NCBI RefSeq assembly: GCF_015555905.1
Contig: NZ_JADNLK010000025.1
Span: 1 to 36,081, forward strand
Direction of reading: 5' to 3'
Length of the DNA: 36,081 nucleotides
Source: Clostridium sp. D43t1_170807_H7
GTDB taxonomy: Bacteria; Bacillota; Clostridia; Clostridiales; Clostridiaceae
Each line of letters opens with the position of its first letter. The first letter of the stretch is position 1. The notes under the pieces were generated by a model. That model saw nothing but the letters and a program-made list of their open reading frames with translations, was not told where the DNA came from and made no database searches. This document shows positions 16,685 to 24,242 of the stretch, one piece after another. The position numbers were made by a program, and so were the translations under genes.

Positions 16685-17221
16685 ATGGAAACAATAAAAG
16701 TCAATGAGAAAGAATTTAAAATAATTAAATTATTAGGTAAAGGAAAAGGGGGATATTCCTATTTAGTATCTGATGATAAAGAAAAATATGTTGTAAAACA
16801 AATTCATCATGAGCCATGTGAATATTATCAATTTGGGAATAAAATACAATCAGAATTATCAGATTATAACAAGCTATATTCTACTGGTATTAGAATGCCT
16901 AAAATGTTAGATATAGATATAGAAAATGAAAGAATTCTAAAAGAGTTTATAGATGGATACACTATATATGAATTAGCATTAGAAGATAAAGTAACTCCAA
17001 GTTACATTAAACAAATTAAAAATATGTGTAAAATATTATACCCATTAAATATTAATATTGATTATTTTCCAACTAATTTTATTGTAAGCAATGAATTACT
17101 TTGGTATATAGATTATGAATGTAATAACTATATGGAAGAATGGAATTTTGAAAATTGGGGAATCAAATATTGGTCTAAAACTCCAGAGTTAATTGAATAT
17201 TATAACAAAAATAAAAAATAA
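16685..17221 (+). CDS. Minimal protein-kinase-like protein
   Basis: A 178-residue cytosolic protein with a reduced protein-kinase/aminoglycoside-phosphotransferase fold. The glycine loop 'GKGKGGY' (18-24), lysine K38 in 'VVKQ', a helix glutamate near E57, hinge 'ILKEFIDGYTI' (84-94), 'NIDYFPTN' giving catalytic D126 and N131, and a metal-binding D143 in 'YIDYE' in place of DFG are all visible. The catalytic set looks complete although the C-lobe is very short, as in Bud32-like kinases. Substrate unknown. The GAGAGG site is 12 nt upstream, longer than usual. No partner gene is adjacent in an operon. Confidence 0.7.
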   Translation: METIKVNEKEFKIIKLLGKGKGGYSYLVSDDKEKYVVKQIHHEPCEYYQFGNKIQSELSDYNKLYSTGIRMPKMLDIDIENERILKEFIDGYTIYELALEDKVTPSYIKQIKNMCKILYPLNINIDYFPTNFIVSNELLWYIDYECNNYMEEWNFENWGIKYWSKTPELIEYYNKNKK

Positions 17222-17325
17222 TGATTATTGTTAAAGATAATTACTCTGTTAAATTTCTTTAGAGTTAGTAATATTATAAAACATATAAAAAAATTAACAA
17301 ATTTATACGAATAATAAAAAAAGTA

Positions 17326-17354
17326 TTGAAAAAAATGTTCGGATAATATATTAT
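17326..17354 (+). promoter_or_regulatory. Promoter of the 5'-nucleotidase gene
   Basis: TTGAAA (17326-17331), 17-bp spacer and TATTAT (17349-17354), about 60 bp before the start codon. Confidence 0.55.
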
Positions 17355-17412
17355 TCTTAATGTAGTAAAAGGTGTAGGGCTATTCATCTTAAATATGTTA
17401 AGGGGGATAAAA

Positions 17413-19587
17413 ATGTTAAAGAAAAAAACTAAGTTACTAGCGCTTATAACTGCATTTACAATTAGTGCTGGATTAATAACACCAGTAAAATCAGTTAAAG
17501 CAGATGAGATTAATGTTGAAGCAGTACATAATATTGAAAGTATAACTTTAAATGAAGATGAAAAGAGTGATGATAAATCTTCAAATAAAGTTATAGAAAT
17601 ATTAAGTTTTAATGATTTCCATGGAAATGTATTAGAAAGTGGAAAAAATATTGGGGCTGCAAAATTAACAGGTATTATAAAAGAATATCAAAAGAAAGAC
17701 GAAGCTAGTGATACATATGGGGTAGCAACAGTTTCAGGTGGTGATATATATCAAGGAACAGCAATTTCTAATATATTAGAGGGAGCACCTGTTAGTGAAA
17801 TGCTTAAGGAAATTGGAATAGTAGCATCAGCTATAGGTAACCATGAATATGATTGGGGAGCAGATAAAATAAAGCCATGGGCAGATGAAGTAGGTTTCAA
17901 ATTTGTAGCAGCAAATTTAATTGATGAAGCTACTGGAGAAGCACCAGAATATGCAGAACCTTACGTAATGACTACTGTTGATGGTATCGATATTGCATTT
18001 ATAGGTATTGCAACACCAGAAACATTAACAAGTACAAAAGCTGAAAATGTTGTTGGCTTAAAATTCTTAGATATAGTTGAAACAATTGATAAGTATTCAG
18101 AAATTGTTAGATCAGAAGGTGCAGATATAGTAGTTGCATTAACACATTCACCAGCAGAAGAAAACAGTGATGGAACAATAACTGGTGAAGCTGCAGAAAT
18201 AGCAGAAAATGCTGCTGATGTTGATGCAGTAATTGCTGCACATAATCATAAATTTGTTGATGGATTTGTACAAAACAACAATACTGGAAAAGATGTACCT
18301 GTTGTTCAAGCTGGATACAATGGTAGAGGATTATCAATAATTACATTTACTCTTGATGAAAATGAAGAAATTTTAAATGTAGATGCTAATACTAGACAAT
18401 TTTATGTAGAAAGTACAACAAATGAATTTCCAGTAGATGAAAATGTTGCACAAAGTATGGATAAGTATAATGAAGAGTTAGCACCAACATTATTAACTGA
18501 AGTAGCAGAATTAAACTTTGATTTAGATCATGATAGATATGCTGGGGTTACACCTCTTGGAGTAACTGTTGCAGAAGCAATGAGACAGGCTGGTGGAACA
18601 CAAGTAGCAATAGCTAATGGTGGTGGAATTAGAGCACCTTTAACAAAAGGAACTCTAACACTTGGGGATATGTATACAATATTACCATTTGATAATAATG
18701 TAGTTACTATGAAAGTAACAGGAGCTAAATTAAAAGAATTAATTCAGCATGGAATCAATCCAGATGGTTTTGGATGGGGACAATATTCTGGTTTAACAGT
18801 ATGGTATGATTCAGCAACTGATGAAATAACTTCAATGAGATTATCAGATGGAACTAAAGTTGAAGATGATGAGTATTATACTTTAACAAGTATTGATTTC
18901 TTAATGACTGGTGGAGATAGTTATAACTTTGATGGACATATTGAGCCTGTTATTATTGGAGAAATGAGAGACGTTGTTATTGACCAATGGAAAAATGGTA
19001 TTGATAAGTTAAATTATAATTTATTAATAGATGGTGAAGATACAGCAGTTATTCCAGAAGCTATGGCAGGAATTATAGATACATCTATAGTTACATTAAT
19101 AAATGGTAATGGAAGTTATGAAAATCCATTAGAAATGAAAATTAATGATGTTGAAATTAATAAAGTAAAAGCTTTCTTAAATAACTTAAAACAATTAGGT
19201 AATTTAGAAATTGAAACTGAAGAAAATGATGAGTATACAGTATTTAAAATAAAGATTTCATTACTTGGTAAATCAGTAGAAGATCTTTATATTACATTTA
19301 ATGTAGATAATACATTAACAGAAGTTATCCAATCAATAAATGCATTAAAAGAAGATACTTCAGTTGATAATAAGCCTGAAGAAACTCCAGAAACAAAGCC
19401 AGAAGTAAATCCAGGTGGAAGTGAAAATTCTGGAAGTGAAAATAATACAGGAAATAATAGTATTGGAAGCAATGATAAATTACCTCAAACTGGGACACCA
19501 GTTTCTTCTGCCCAAGTTGTATTTATAGCATTGGTTATAACTACAATTGGAGTTGTACTTCTTAAGAAAAAAGAAAATGTTGTATAA
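17413..19587 (+). CDS. Cell-wall-anchored 5'-nucleotidase (metallophosphatase)
   Basis: A 724-residue secreted enzyme of the UshA/5'-nucleotidase family, which releases nucleosides from external nucleotides. Signal peptide about 1-31. The metallophosphoesterase domain (60-290) keeps D68 and H70 ('NDFHG'), D111 ('GGDIYQG'), N143-H144 ('GNHEYD'), H245 ('LTHS') and H277/H279 ('AAHNHK'). The C-terminal nucleotidase domain (about 345-570) has 'NGGGIRAPL' and 'ILPFDN'. A small extra domain, a Pro/Glu/Ser/Asn linker and the sortase signal 'LPQTG' (690-694) with membrane segment and 'KKK' tail finish it. ATG 17413 is preferred over 17395 because AGGGGG lies 6 nt before it. A single-gene unit with its own promoter; a terminator lies about 170 bp downstream. 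Confidence 0.93.
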   Translation: MLKKKTKLLALITAFTISAGLITPVKSVKADEINVEAVHNIESITLNEDEKSDDKSSNKVIEILSFNDFHGNVLESGKNIGAAKLTGIIKEYQKKDEASDTYGVATVSGGDIYQGTAISNILEGAPVSEMLKEIGIVASAIGNHEYDWGADKIKPWADEVGFKFVAANLIDEATGEAPEYAEPYVMTTVDGIDIAFIGIATPETLTSTKAENVVGLKFLDIVETIDKYSEIVRSEGADIVVALTHSPAEENSDGTITGEAAEIAENAADVDAVIAAHNHKFVDGFVQNNNTGKDVPVVQAGYNGRGLSIITFTLDENEEILNVDANTRQFYVESTTNEFPVDENVAQSMDKYNEELAPTLLTEVAELNFDLDHDRYAGVTPLGVTVAEAMRQAGGTQVAIANGGGIRAPLTKGTLTLGDMYTILPFDNNVVTMKVTGAKLKELIQHGINPDGFGWGQYSGLTVWYDSATDEITSMRLSDGTKVEDDEYYTLTSIDFLMTGGDSYNFDGHIEPVIIGEMRDVVIDQWKNGIDKLNYNLLIDGEDTAVIPEAMAGIIDTSIVTLINGNGSYENPLEMKINDVEINKVKAFLNNLKQLGNLEIETEENDEYTVFKIKISLLGKSVEDLYITFNVDNTLTEVIQSINALKEDTSVDNKPEETPETKPEVNPGGSENSGSENNTGNNSIGSNDKLPQTGTPVSSAQVVFIALVITTIGVVLLKKKENVV

Positions 19588-19755
19588 ATTTAAATAGTAT
19601 AAATGTTGACAAATTTAAAATTCAATGATAGCATAAAGAAAAAATCCCTTTAAATTGATTCGAGAAATCAATAAGGAAGTTATAGTATGCTTAAAAAATT
19701 ATCTTTTTAATAGAAATATAGTTATTAATAAAGATAAATGATTTTGAATTATATT

Positions 19756-19783
19756 AGCCTTCCTTTTTAAGGAAGGCTTTTTT
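19756..19783 (+). terminator. Intrinsic terminator before the symporter
   Basis: AGCCTTCC (19756-19763) and GGAAGGCT (19771-19778) form a perfect 8-bp GC-containing stem with a 7-nt loop and a T run. Confidence 0.88.
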
Positions 19784-19860
19784 ATATAAGTCAAAAAAGT
19801 GTATTATGCCTTATTTAGTTATTTGAATTAGGGAATAAACTAGTAAGGAGACTGAAACAA

Positions 19861-21240
19861 ATGAAAACAAGTAAAATTAACAACAGCAACAAATTAGCCA
19901 TAAAAATGGCGGTAGCTCTTATTTTAGGATTAATAGCAGGAGTAGGGTGTATAATACTTAGAGAAAGTCTAAATGCTAACGGAAATGCACATATATGGAC
20001 AAGTATTAACAATATATTATTCCAAGATATTTCAAAAGAGGGAGCAACAAATGCTATAGGAATCTTTTATATATTAGGTCAACTATTTGTAAATGCACTT
20101 CAGTTAGTAATAGTACCAATGGTATTTACATCAATAGCTTTAGCTATGTGTAAAATAAGTGATACTAAAAAACTTGGACGTATTTCATATAAGACAATAT
20201 TAGGATTCTTAGCAACATCAGTTTTAGCATTAGCATTAGCCGGGGCAGTTGGATTTATAATTAAAAATTTAGGCTTATTTACAGCAAATGTGGAAAATGT
20301 TACAGCACAAGCAGGTGTAGCAAGTTCTACAAATCCATTATTAATAATAGTACAAGCGATACCAAATAACATAACAGCGGCATTTTCTACAAATGGAAGT
20401 ATTCTTGCAGTAGTTTTTGTAGCAGTAGTATTAGGACTTTGTATAAACACTTTAGGAGAAAAGATAAAGGCATTAAAAACTTTATTGGAAGAAATAAATT
20501 CAATTATAACAGTATTTTTAAGTTTTATAATAACAAAGTTTGGACCTGCAGCAATATTTGTACTAATTACAAGAACATTTGCAATATATGGTGTAGATAA
20601 TTTAAAACCAGCACTTGTATATGTAATTACTACGGTGTTTACACTGTTATTATTCTTAGTATTTGGATATGCATTATTTATAGCAATTGGAGCTAGACTT
20701 AATCCAATTAAATTTATAAAAAAGATAGGAAAAGTTGCTTTATTTGGATTTTCAACTTCATCTTCAGCAGCAACATTACCTTTAAATACAAAAACTACAA
20801 CTGAAGAGTTAGGTGTTAGTGAAGATATTGCATCATTTATATTACCTCTTGGAATGACTATAAATATGAATGGTACAGCAATAATGCAAGTTATAGCAGC
20901 TATATTCATAGCTACAAGTGCAGGATATGACGTAACTATAGGAAACATAGTAGTTATAGCTCTATTAGCTTTAATATCATCTGTTGGTACACCAGCAGCT
21001 CCAGGTGCAGGAGCAATAATACTATTCACTGTATTAACAGGAATGGGATATAATAATGATGCAGCCATACTTGCTTATTCATTAATACTTGCAATAAACA
21101 GACCAATAGAAATGTTAGTAACTTCTCTAAATGTAGTTGGAGACGCAGCAACAAGTGTTGTAGTTGCAAAGTCAGAAGGTATGTTAGATGAAGAAGTTTA
21201 TAATAATGAAATAGTTTTAGATATGGAGTCAGCTGAATAG
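19861..21240 (+). CDS. Dicarboxylate/amino acid:cation symporter
   Basis: A 459-residue polytopic carrier of the DAACS (GltP/SstT) family, taking up dicarboxylates or acidic/neutral amino acids with Na+ or H+. The serine-rich re-entrant loop 'TSSSAATLPLN' (about 299-309) and the cation-binding 'LPLGMTINMNGTA' (about 329-341) are intact, and the C-terminal half has 'SVGTPAAPGAGAI' in the second hairpin. Substrate cannot be read reliably. AAGGAG precedes the start. It is isolated between terminators, so independently transcribed. Confidence 0.92.
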   Translation: MKTSKINNSNKLAIKMAVALILGLIAGVGCIILRESLNANGNAHIWTSINNILFQDISKEGATNAIGIFYILGQLFVNALQLVIVPMVFTSIALAMCKISDTKKLGRISYKTILGFLATSVLALALAGAVGFIIKNLGLFTANVENVTAQAGVASSTNPLLIIVQAIPNNITAAFSTNGSILAVVFVAVVLGLCINTLGEKIKALKTLLEEINSIITVFLSFIITKFGPAAIFVLITRTFAIYGVDNLKPALVYVITTVFTLLLFLVFGYALFIAIGARLNPIKFIKKIGKVALFGFSTSSSAATLPLNTKTTTEELGVSEDIASFILPLGMTINMNGTAIMQVIAAIFIATSAGYDVTIGNIVVIALLALISSVGTPAAPGAGAIILFTVLTGMGYNNDAAILAYSLILAINRPIEMLVTSLNVVGDAATSVVVAKSEGMLDEEVYNNEIVLDMESAE

Positions 21241-21253
21241 ACAACTAGAAAAG

Positions 21254-21332
21254 GAACAAGCTAGATTTAAATAGTGAAGTGTCTACTGTATATTTTACGG
21301 AAGGTAATTCATAGATAGCTTGTTCTTTTTTT
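21254..21332 (+). terminator. Long-loop terminator after symporter
   Basis: GAACAAGCTA (21254-21263) pairs with TAGCTTGTTC (21316-21325), followed by T7. The loop is 52 nt, unusually long for a simple terminator. Confidence 0.75.
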
Positions 21333-21495
21333 ATTTTTAAAATATTTATTTTAACTTATTTTTATTCTTATTTCCCGAATTTATGTAGAATACTATTGTT
21401 AAGTATAGTTGTATATCATTAGTATTATATATAGTGTTTAAAAGTGAAATTTTAAATCAGCATAAATTACTTATAGTATATATAGTTAGTTTGCA

Positions 21496-21524
21496 TAAAA
21501 AAAAGGACAACTGAATGTCGTCCT
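21496..21524 (-). terminator. Terminator of queT
   Basis: On the minus strand AGGACGAC pairs with GTTGTCCT (one G-T) around a 5-nt loop, followed by a T8 run (the A run at 21496-21503). Confidence 0.88.
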
Positions 21525-21530
21525 AAATAA

Positions 21531-22031
21531 CTATTTAAATGTCATTACATTTTTGAACCTAGATCCAGCTACTAGGAATAAAGGTACTCCAATGCATGTG
21601 ATTATAACTAACTCTCCTAGTGCAACTTGTCCCATAGATAGAATTAATGGTAAACCATATAGCTTATTTAACATCCAACCAACTATAAGTCCGTTGAATA
21701 TTGTTGGCCAAATAGATGCTATAAAAAGCTTAGCCTTATAATTCTTTATTATCTTACCAGTTAAATAAATAGCATATACACTAATAAATGTAGCTAGTGT
21801 TCCAAATAACACATCCATAGGACCATTAGGGCCTAATAGATTAGCAATTAGACATCCAAGTGTTAATCCACCTATATATAATGGATCAAATACAGCTAAT
21901 AAAACTAAAATTTCAGAAATTCTAAATTGAACTCCCATGTAAGATAAAGGTGCAATAGCAACTGTTATAACTGCATAGATTGCTGCAATAATTGCGGTTC
22001 TAGTCAGTCTTTTAGTTAAATCATTTTTCAT
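21531..22031 (-). CDS. queT: QueT, queuosine precursor ECF transporter S component
   Basis: A 166-residue integral membrane protein of the QueT family, the substrate-binding subunit of an energy-coupling-factor transporter for queuosine precursors such as preQ1. Features include 'TRTAIIAAIYAVITVAIAPL' at the N terminus, 'VQFRISEILVLLAVFDPLYI' in the middle and 'GPMDVLFGTLAT'. About five hydrophobic segments. It would recruit the shared ECF module from elsewhere. Its leader carries a preQ1-I-type riboswitch and a start-proximal hairpin, which independently supports the call. queA and tgt lie 4 to 6 kb away on the other strand, acting in the same pathway. Confidence 0.92.
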   Translation of the reverse strand: MKNDLTKRLTRTAIIAAIYAVITVAIAPLSYMGVQFRISEILVLLAVFDPLYIGGLTLGCLIANLLGPNGPMDVLFGTLATFISVYAIYLTGKIIKNYKAKLFIASIWPTIFNGLIVGWMLNKLYGLPLILSMGQVALGELVIITCIGVPLFLVAGSRFKNVMTFK

Positions 22032-22040
22032 TTTGAAAAA

Positions 22041-22062
22041 CCTCCTAATAAAAATTATTAGG
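22041..22062 (-). promoter_or_regulatory. Hairpin covering part of the queT Shine-Dalgarno
   Basis: On the minus strand CCTAATAA pairs perfectly with TTATTAGG (plus 22044-22051 and 22055-22062), and its 3' arm includes half of the AGGAGG site (22041-22046). A plausible expression platform that lowers translation initiation. Confidence 0.55.
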
Positions 22063-22186
22063 AACCTAAGGCTTATAATAGTTAGAAGTTAGTAGTCTTT
22101 TATAAAAAATTATTTAAACAATTGTTAAAGTAAATTTACTAAAGTAATTACTAATTCTTATCTATTATTTTAAGTATAAACTTTTA

Positions 22187-22224
22187 CCTAGTTTTGTTTT
22201 GAGACAGGAGGTTCCCGAACTGTC
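22187..22224 (-). ncRNA. preQ1-I riboswitch
   Basis: Minus-strand RNA GACAG (22224-22220), a 12-nt loop, CTGTC (22207-22203), then an A-rich tail 'CAAAACAAAACTAGG'. The tail's AGG can pair with CCU in the loop, giving the H-type pseudoknot of preQ1-I. It lies between the queT promoter and gene. The match to the class is by architecture and context; the ligand-contacting bases were not modelled. Confidence 0.78.
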
Positions 22225-22240
22225 TATATTACAAAAATAA

Positions 22241-22269
22241 ATTATACTTAATATTGTATTATAAATCAA
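22241..22269 (-). promoter_or_regulatory. Promoter of queT
   Basis: On the minus strand TTGATT (22269-22264), a 17-bp spacer and TATAAT (22246-22241). Transcription would begin near 22234, just before the riboswitch. Confidence 0.78.
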
Positions 22270-22320
22270 GAAAAAGTGATTTTAATTAAAAATAAAATTT
22301 TTAGTGGTTAATTATCGATT

Positions 22321-22361
22321 TTAATCATAGTATAATAAGAGAATTATTATACTATGATTAA
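22321..22361. repeat. Perfect 18-bp inverted repeat
   Basis: TTAATCATAGTATAATAA (22321-22338) and its exact complement (22344-22361) are separated by GAGAA. It lies between divergent genes, upstream of the queT promoter. Possible operator or cruciform; no T run follows, so it is unlikely to be a terminator. Confidence 0.6.
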
Positions 22362-22461
22362 TAAAATTTTATATATGATTAGAAATTAATATACATAGGC
22401 GGAATAAAATAATTAAACATTTAGATATAAAAATTTTTAATTGTAATAAGGGGGAGTTTTT

Positions 22462-22692
22462 GTGGAGTTTTTAAATGAAGATTTAAAAAGTAAATTTGAA
22501 AGTCATAAAAATAAGATACAAGAAAATATTGATATGGGAAAAAGTATGGGAGTAAATAAAATTAGTGCAATCCTTGCCATGGATGATGAAAGTGAAGAAA
22601 TTCAAAGATTGTTAGTAAGTTGGTTGTTGTTAGAAGGATATAGAATTTCTCTTAAAAAAGAGGACTTTAGCATATTAACAATTGAATGGTAA
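22462..22692 (+). CDS. Small conserved-looking hypothetical protein
   Basis: A 76-residue soluble protein, probably mostly helical ('LNEDLKSKFESHKNKIQENI', then 'DDESEEIQRLLVSWLLLEGYRI'). Start is GTG with a strong AGGGGGAG 5 nt upstream, and a clean terminator follows, so it is almost certainly expressed. No family recognised and no catalytic motif seen. It is a monocistronic gene next to bofC and divergent from queT. Confidence 0.7.
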   Translation: MEFLNEDLKSKFESHKNKIQENIDMGKSMGVNKISAILAMDDESEEIQRLLVSWLLLEGYRISLKKEDFSILTIEW

Positions 22693-22717
22693 AAGCTCAT
22701 TTATGAGCTTTTATTTT
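22691..22717 (+). terminator. Terminator of the 76-residue gene
   Basis: AAAAGCTCA (22691-22699) pairs with TGAGCTTTT (22704-22712), followed by ATTTTT. Confidence 0.88.
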
Positions 22718-22786
22718 TAAAAAAAATTTGATTTTATGAATATCATTCGTAAAGTTGTCAAGAATTACAACTAAGGAGTGATGTTT

Positions 22787-23428
22787 ATGAAAAATAAATT
22801 TGAAAATAATAATAAGAAAGAAATAAGTAATGAAAATAAATATACAAATAAAAAATTATCAATAATTTCAGGAATAATTGTAACAGCTCTTGTAATTAGC
22901 TTTTTTGGAAGTTATTTCATAACAAATAGATTGACTAATCCTAAATATGCAAATAATACTACAGAAGAAGAGAAAACAGTCTATAATAATACTAAAGCTT
23001 TAGATGATGATATGATTTTAGTTTTAATGAATCAAGGTGTTATTGAAAAGGAACAAAGCATTTCAGAATTTAAGAAAGAAAACTCTATATCAAGTGAAAT
23101 TAATCAACAATTTATTGTAAACTTTTTTGAAGCTAATGGATATAATTTAGAAGAGTTACAAGATGAAAAAGTAGTTTTTAGTAAAGATGGAACTACAAAT
23201 GTATTACAACCTAATAAATATTACATAGGTGAGAAAGATGGATACTTTGCAATTTATAAAACTGATAGTGAAGGAAATTTAACAATTGAAAATGAAGATG
23301 ATGTATATAGAGATAGTAGATCTATAGATTTCTTACAAGGTGAGGATTTGGAAGATATTAAAAATTTAAAACATTGTTATGATACAAAAGATGAAGCAAT
23401 AGAAAAGCTAACCGCATACATTTCATAA
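22787..23428 (+). CDS. BofC-like membrane protein
   Basis: A 213-residue protein with an Asn/Lys-rich cytoplasmic tail, one membrane segment (about 24-45) and an extracytoplasmic region. The last ~75 residues ('YIGEKDGYFAIYKTDSEGNL' to 'KDEAIEKLTAYIS') match the pattern of the BofC C-terminal domain. In Bacillus BofC restrains SpoIVB during forespore signalling to pro-sigma-K processing. Synteny supports the call: bofC lies by ruvAB and the YebC gene there too. GGAG (22775-22778) is 8 nt before ATG 22787; the alternatives at 22778 and 22781 overlap or crowd that site. Clostridial BofC-like proteins may act differently from Bacillus BofC. Confidence 0.68.
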   Translation: MKNKFENNNKKEISNENKYTNKKLSIISGIIVTALVISFFGSYFITNRLTNPKYANNTTEEEKTVYNNTKALDDDMILVLMNQGVIEKEQSISEFKKENSISSEINQQFIVNFFEANGYNLEELQDEKVVFSKDGTTNVLQPNKYYIGEKDGYFAIYKTDSEGNLTIENEDDVYRDSRSIDFLQGEDLEDIKNLKHCYDTKDEAIEKLTAYIS

Positions 23429-23442
23429 TGCTTATCCCATAT

Positions 23443-23466
23443 AATCACTTTTTAAAAGTGATTTTT
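23443..23466 (+). terminator. Terminator after bofC-like gene
   Basis: AATCACTTTT and its complement form a tight hairpin with a T-rich 3' end. Confidence 0.78.
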
Positions 23467-23499
23467 AATATACCCTTAAATTATATATATTTTTACATG

Positions 23500-23541
23500 A
23501 AGAGATTATAAATAGAATTTGGTTCTTATTTATAATCTCTT
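23500..23541. repeat. Long hairpin between bofC and next gene
   Basis: An 18-bp stem with one bulged T (AGAGATTATAAATAGAA at 23501-23517 with 23523-23540) around a 5-nt loop. Only a weak T run (TTTC) follows. Possibly a second terminator, a processing site or a small RNA. Confidence 0.55.
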
Positions 23542-23623
23542 TCATTATAGGAAAATAGATGCTTGTATAACATTGTACATAAGAGGAGAAAATATTATTG
23601 TAAGCAAGTAAGGAGGCGAAGAT

Positions 23624-24043
23624 ATGAGTATTATGCCAAGCTTTGAATATTTATTAGTTATGCCTAGTGGAAATATCAGAGGGTTTCATGATGAAGAAAC
23701 AGCTAAAGCATATATTAATAACTACTATTATTTTAGGACAAGAAACAATGATGTAGTTGGAGCATATGAGGATTTAACAGAAGATTTTGATGATATCGCT
23801 AATGTAATTTGCTATAAAATTGGAGTAGAAGAAGGAGAATGTAGATTATACAATACGCGAGAAATAATAGAAAAAATACAAGATGAAGTTATTTTTCAAG
23901 ATGAAAAGGAAGAGTTAATTTCTAAATTATTATTTAACCCTTCTGAAATAAATACATTTGATTATGCAATAGATAATATATTTACCAATACAGATTCTAT
24001 TGATATTATGGAACCGTATGGAGATCCAATAACAGGTCAATAA
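23624..24043 (+). CDS. Hypothetical acidic protein
   Basis: A 139-residue, strongly acidic soluble protein with an ideal AAGGAGG site. It starts 'MSIMPSFEYLLVMPSGNIRG', suggesting a beta strand core, followed by 'HDEETAKAYINNYYYF' and C-terminal helices ending 'MEPYGDPITGQ'. I recognise no family, signal peptide or catalytic motif. It sits between bofC and ruvA with hairpins on both sides, so it is probably transcribed alone, interrupting a conserved gene order. Probably lineage-restricted. Confidence 0.7.
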   Translation: MSIMPSFEYLLVMPSGNIRGFHDEETAKAYINNYYYFRTRNNDVVGAYEDLTEDFDDIANVICYKIGVEEGECRLYNTREIIEKIQDEVIFQDEKEELISKLLFNPSEINTFDYAIDNIFTNTDSIDIMEPYGDPITGQ

Positions 24044-24056
24044 TAAAGTAAAAGCA

Positions 24057-24099
24057 AAAGGGAGTTATGCTATATATTATATAAATAGTGTAACTCTTT
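24057..24099 (+). terminator. Terminator of the 139-residue gene
   Basis: AAAAGGGAGTTA (from 24057) pairs with TAACTCTTT (24091-24099), with CTAT/ATAG extending it. The 3' side is T-rich. Confidence 0.65.
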
Positions 24100-24207
24100 A
24101 TTATTGAAAAAATTAAAGTAAAATGGTAAAGTATAATGTAGACTAAAGAAGTAATAGAGTCAATATACAAATTTAAATTTTAGAAACTTAATTATAAGGA
24201 ACAAAAA

Positions 24208-24230
24208 TAATCTAATTTTTAATTAGATTA
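24208..24230 (+). promoter_or_regulatory. Hairpin abutting the ruvA Shine-Dalgarno
   Basis: TAATCTAATT and AATTAGATTA pair perfectly over 10 bp with a 3-nt loop. The AGGGGG ribosome site starts at the next base (24231). It could modulate initiation or protect the mRNA 5' end. Confidence 0.5.
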
Positions 24231-24242
24231 AGGGGGATGGCC

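Noticed and set aside
18107..18337. Minus-strand frame rich in His, Gln and Leu
   Set aside because: Low-complexity shadow of the nucleotidase gene with no start signal.
20100..21068. A 322-codon open frame on the minus strand
   Set aside because: It lies wholly antisense to the symporter gene, has no ribosome site, and its composition mirrors the codon pattern of the real gene.
24104..24137. TTGAAA and TATAAT before ruvA as a promoter
   Set aside because: The spacer is 22 bp, too long for a standard promoter; only the -10 box may be real.
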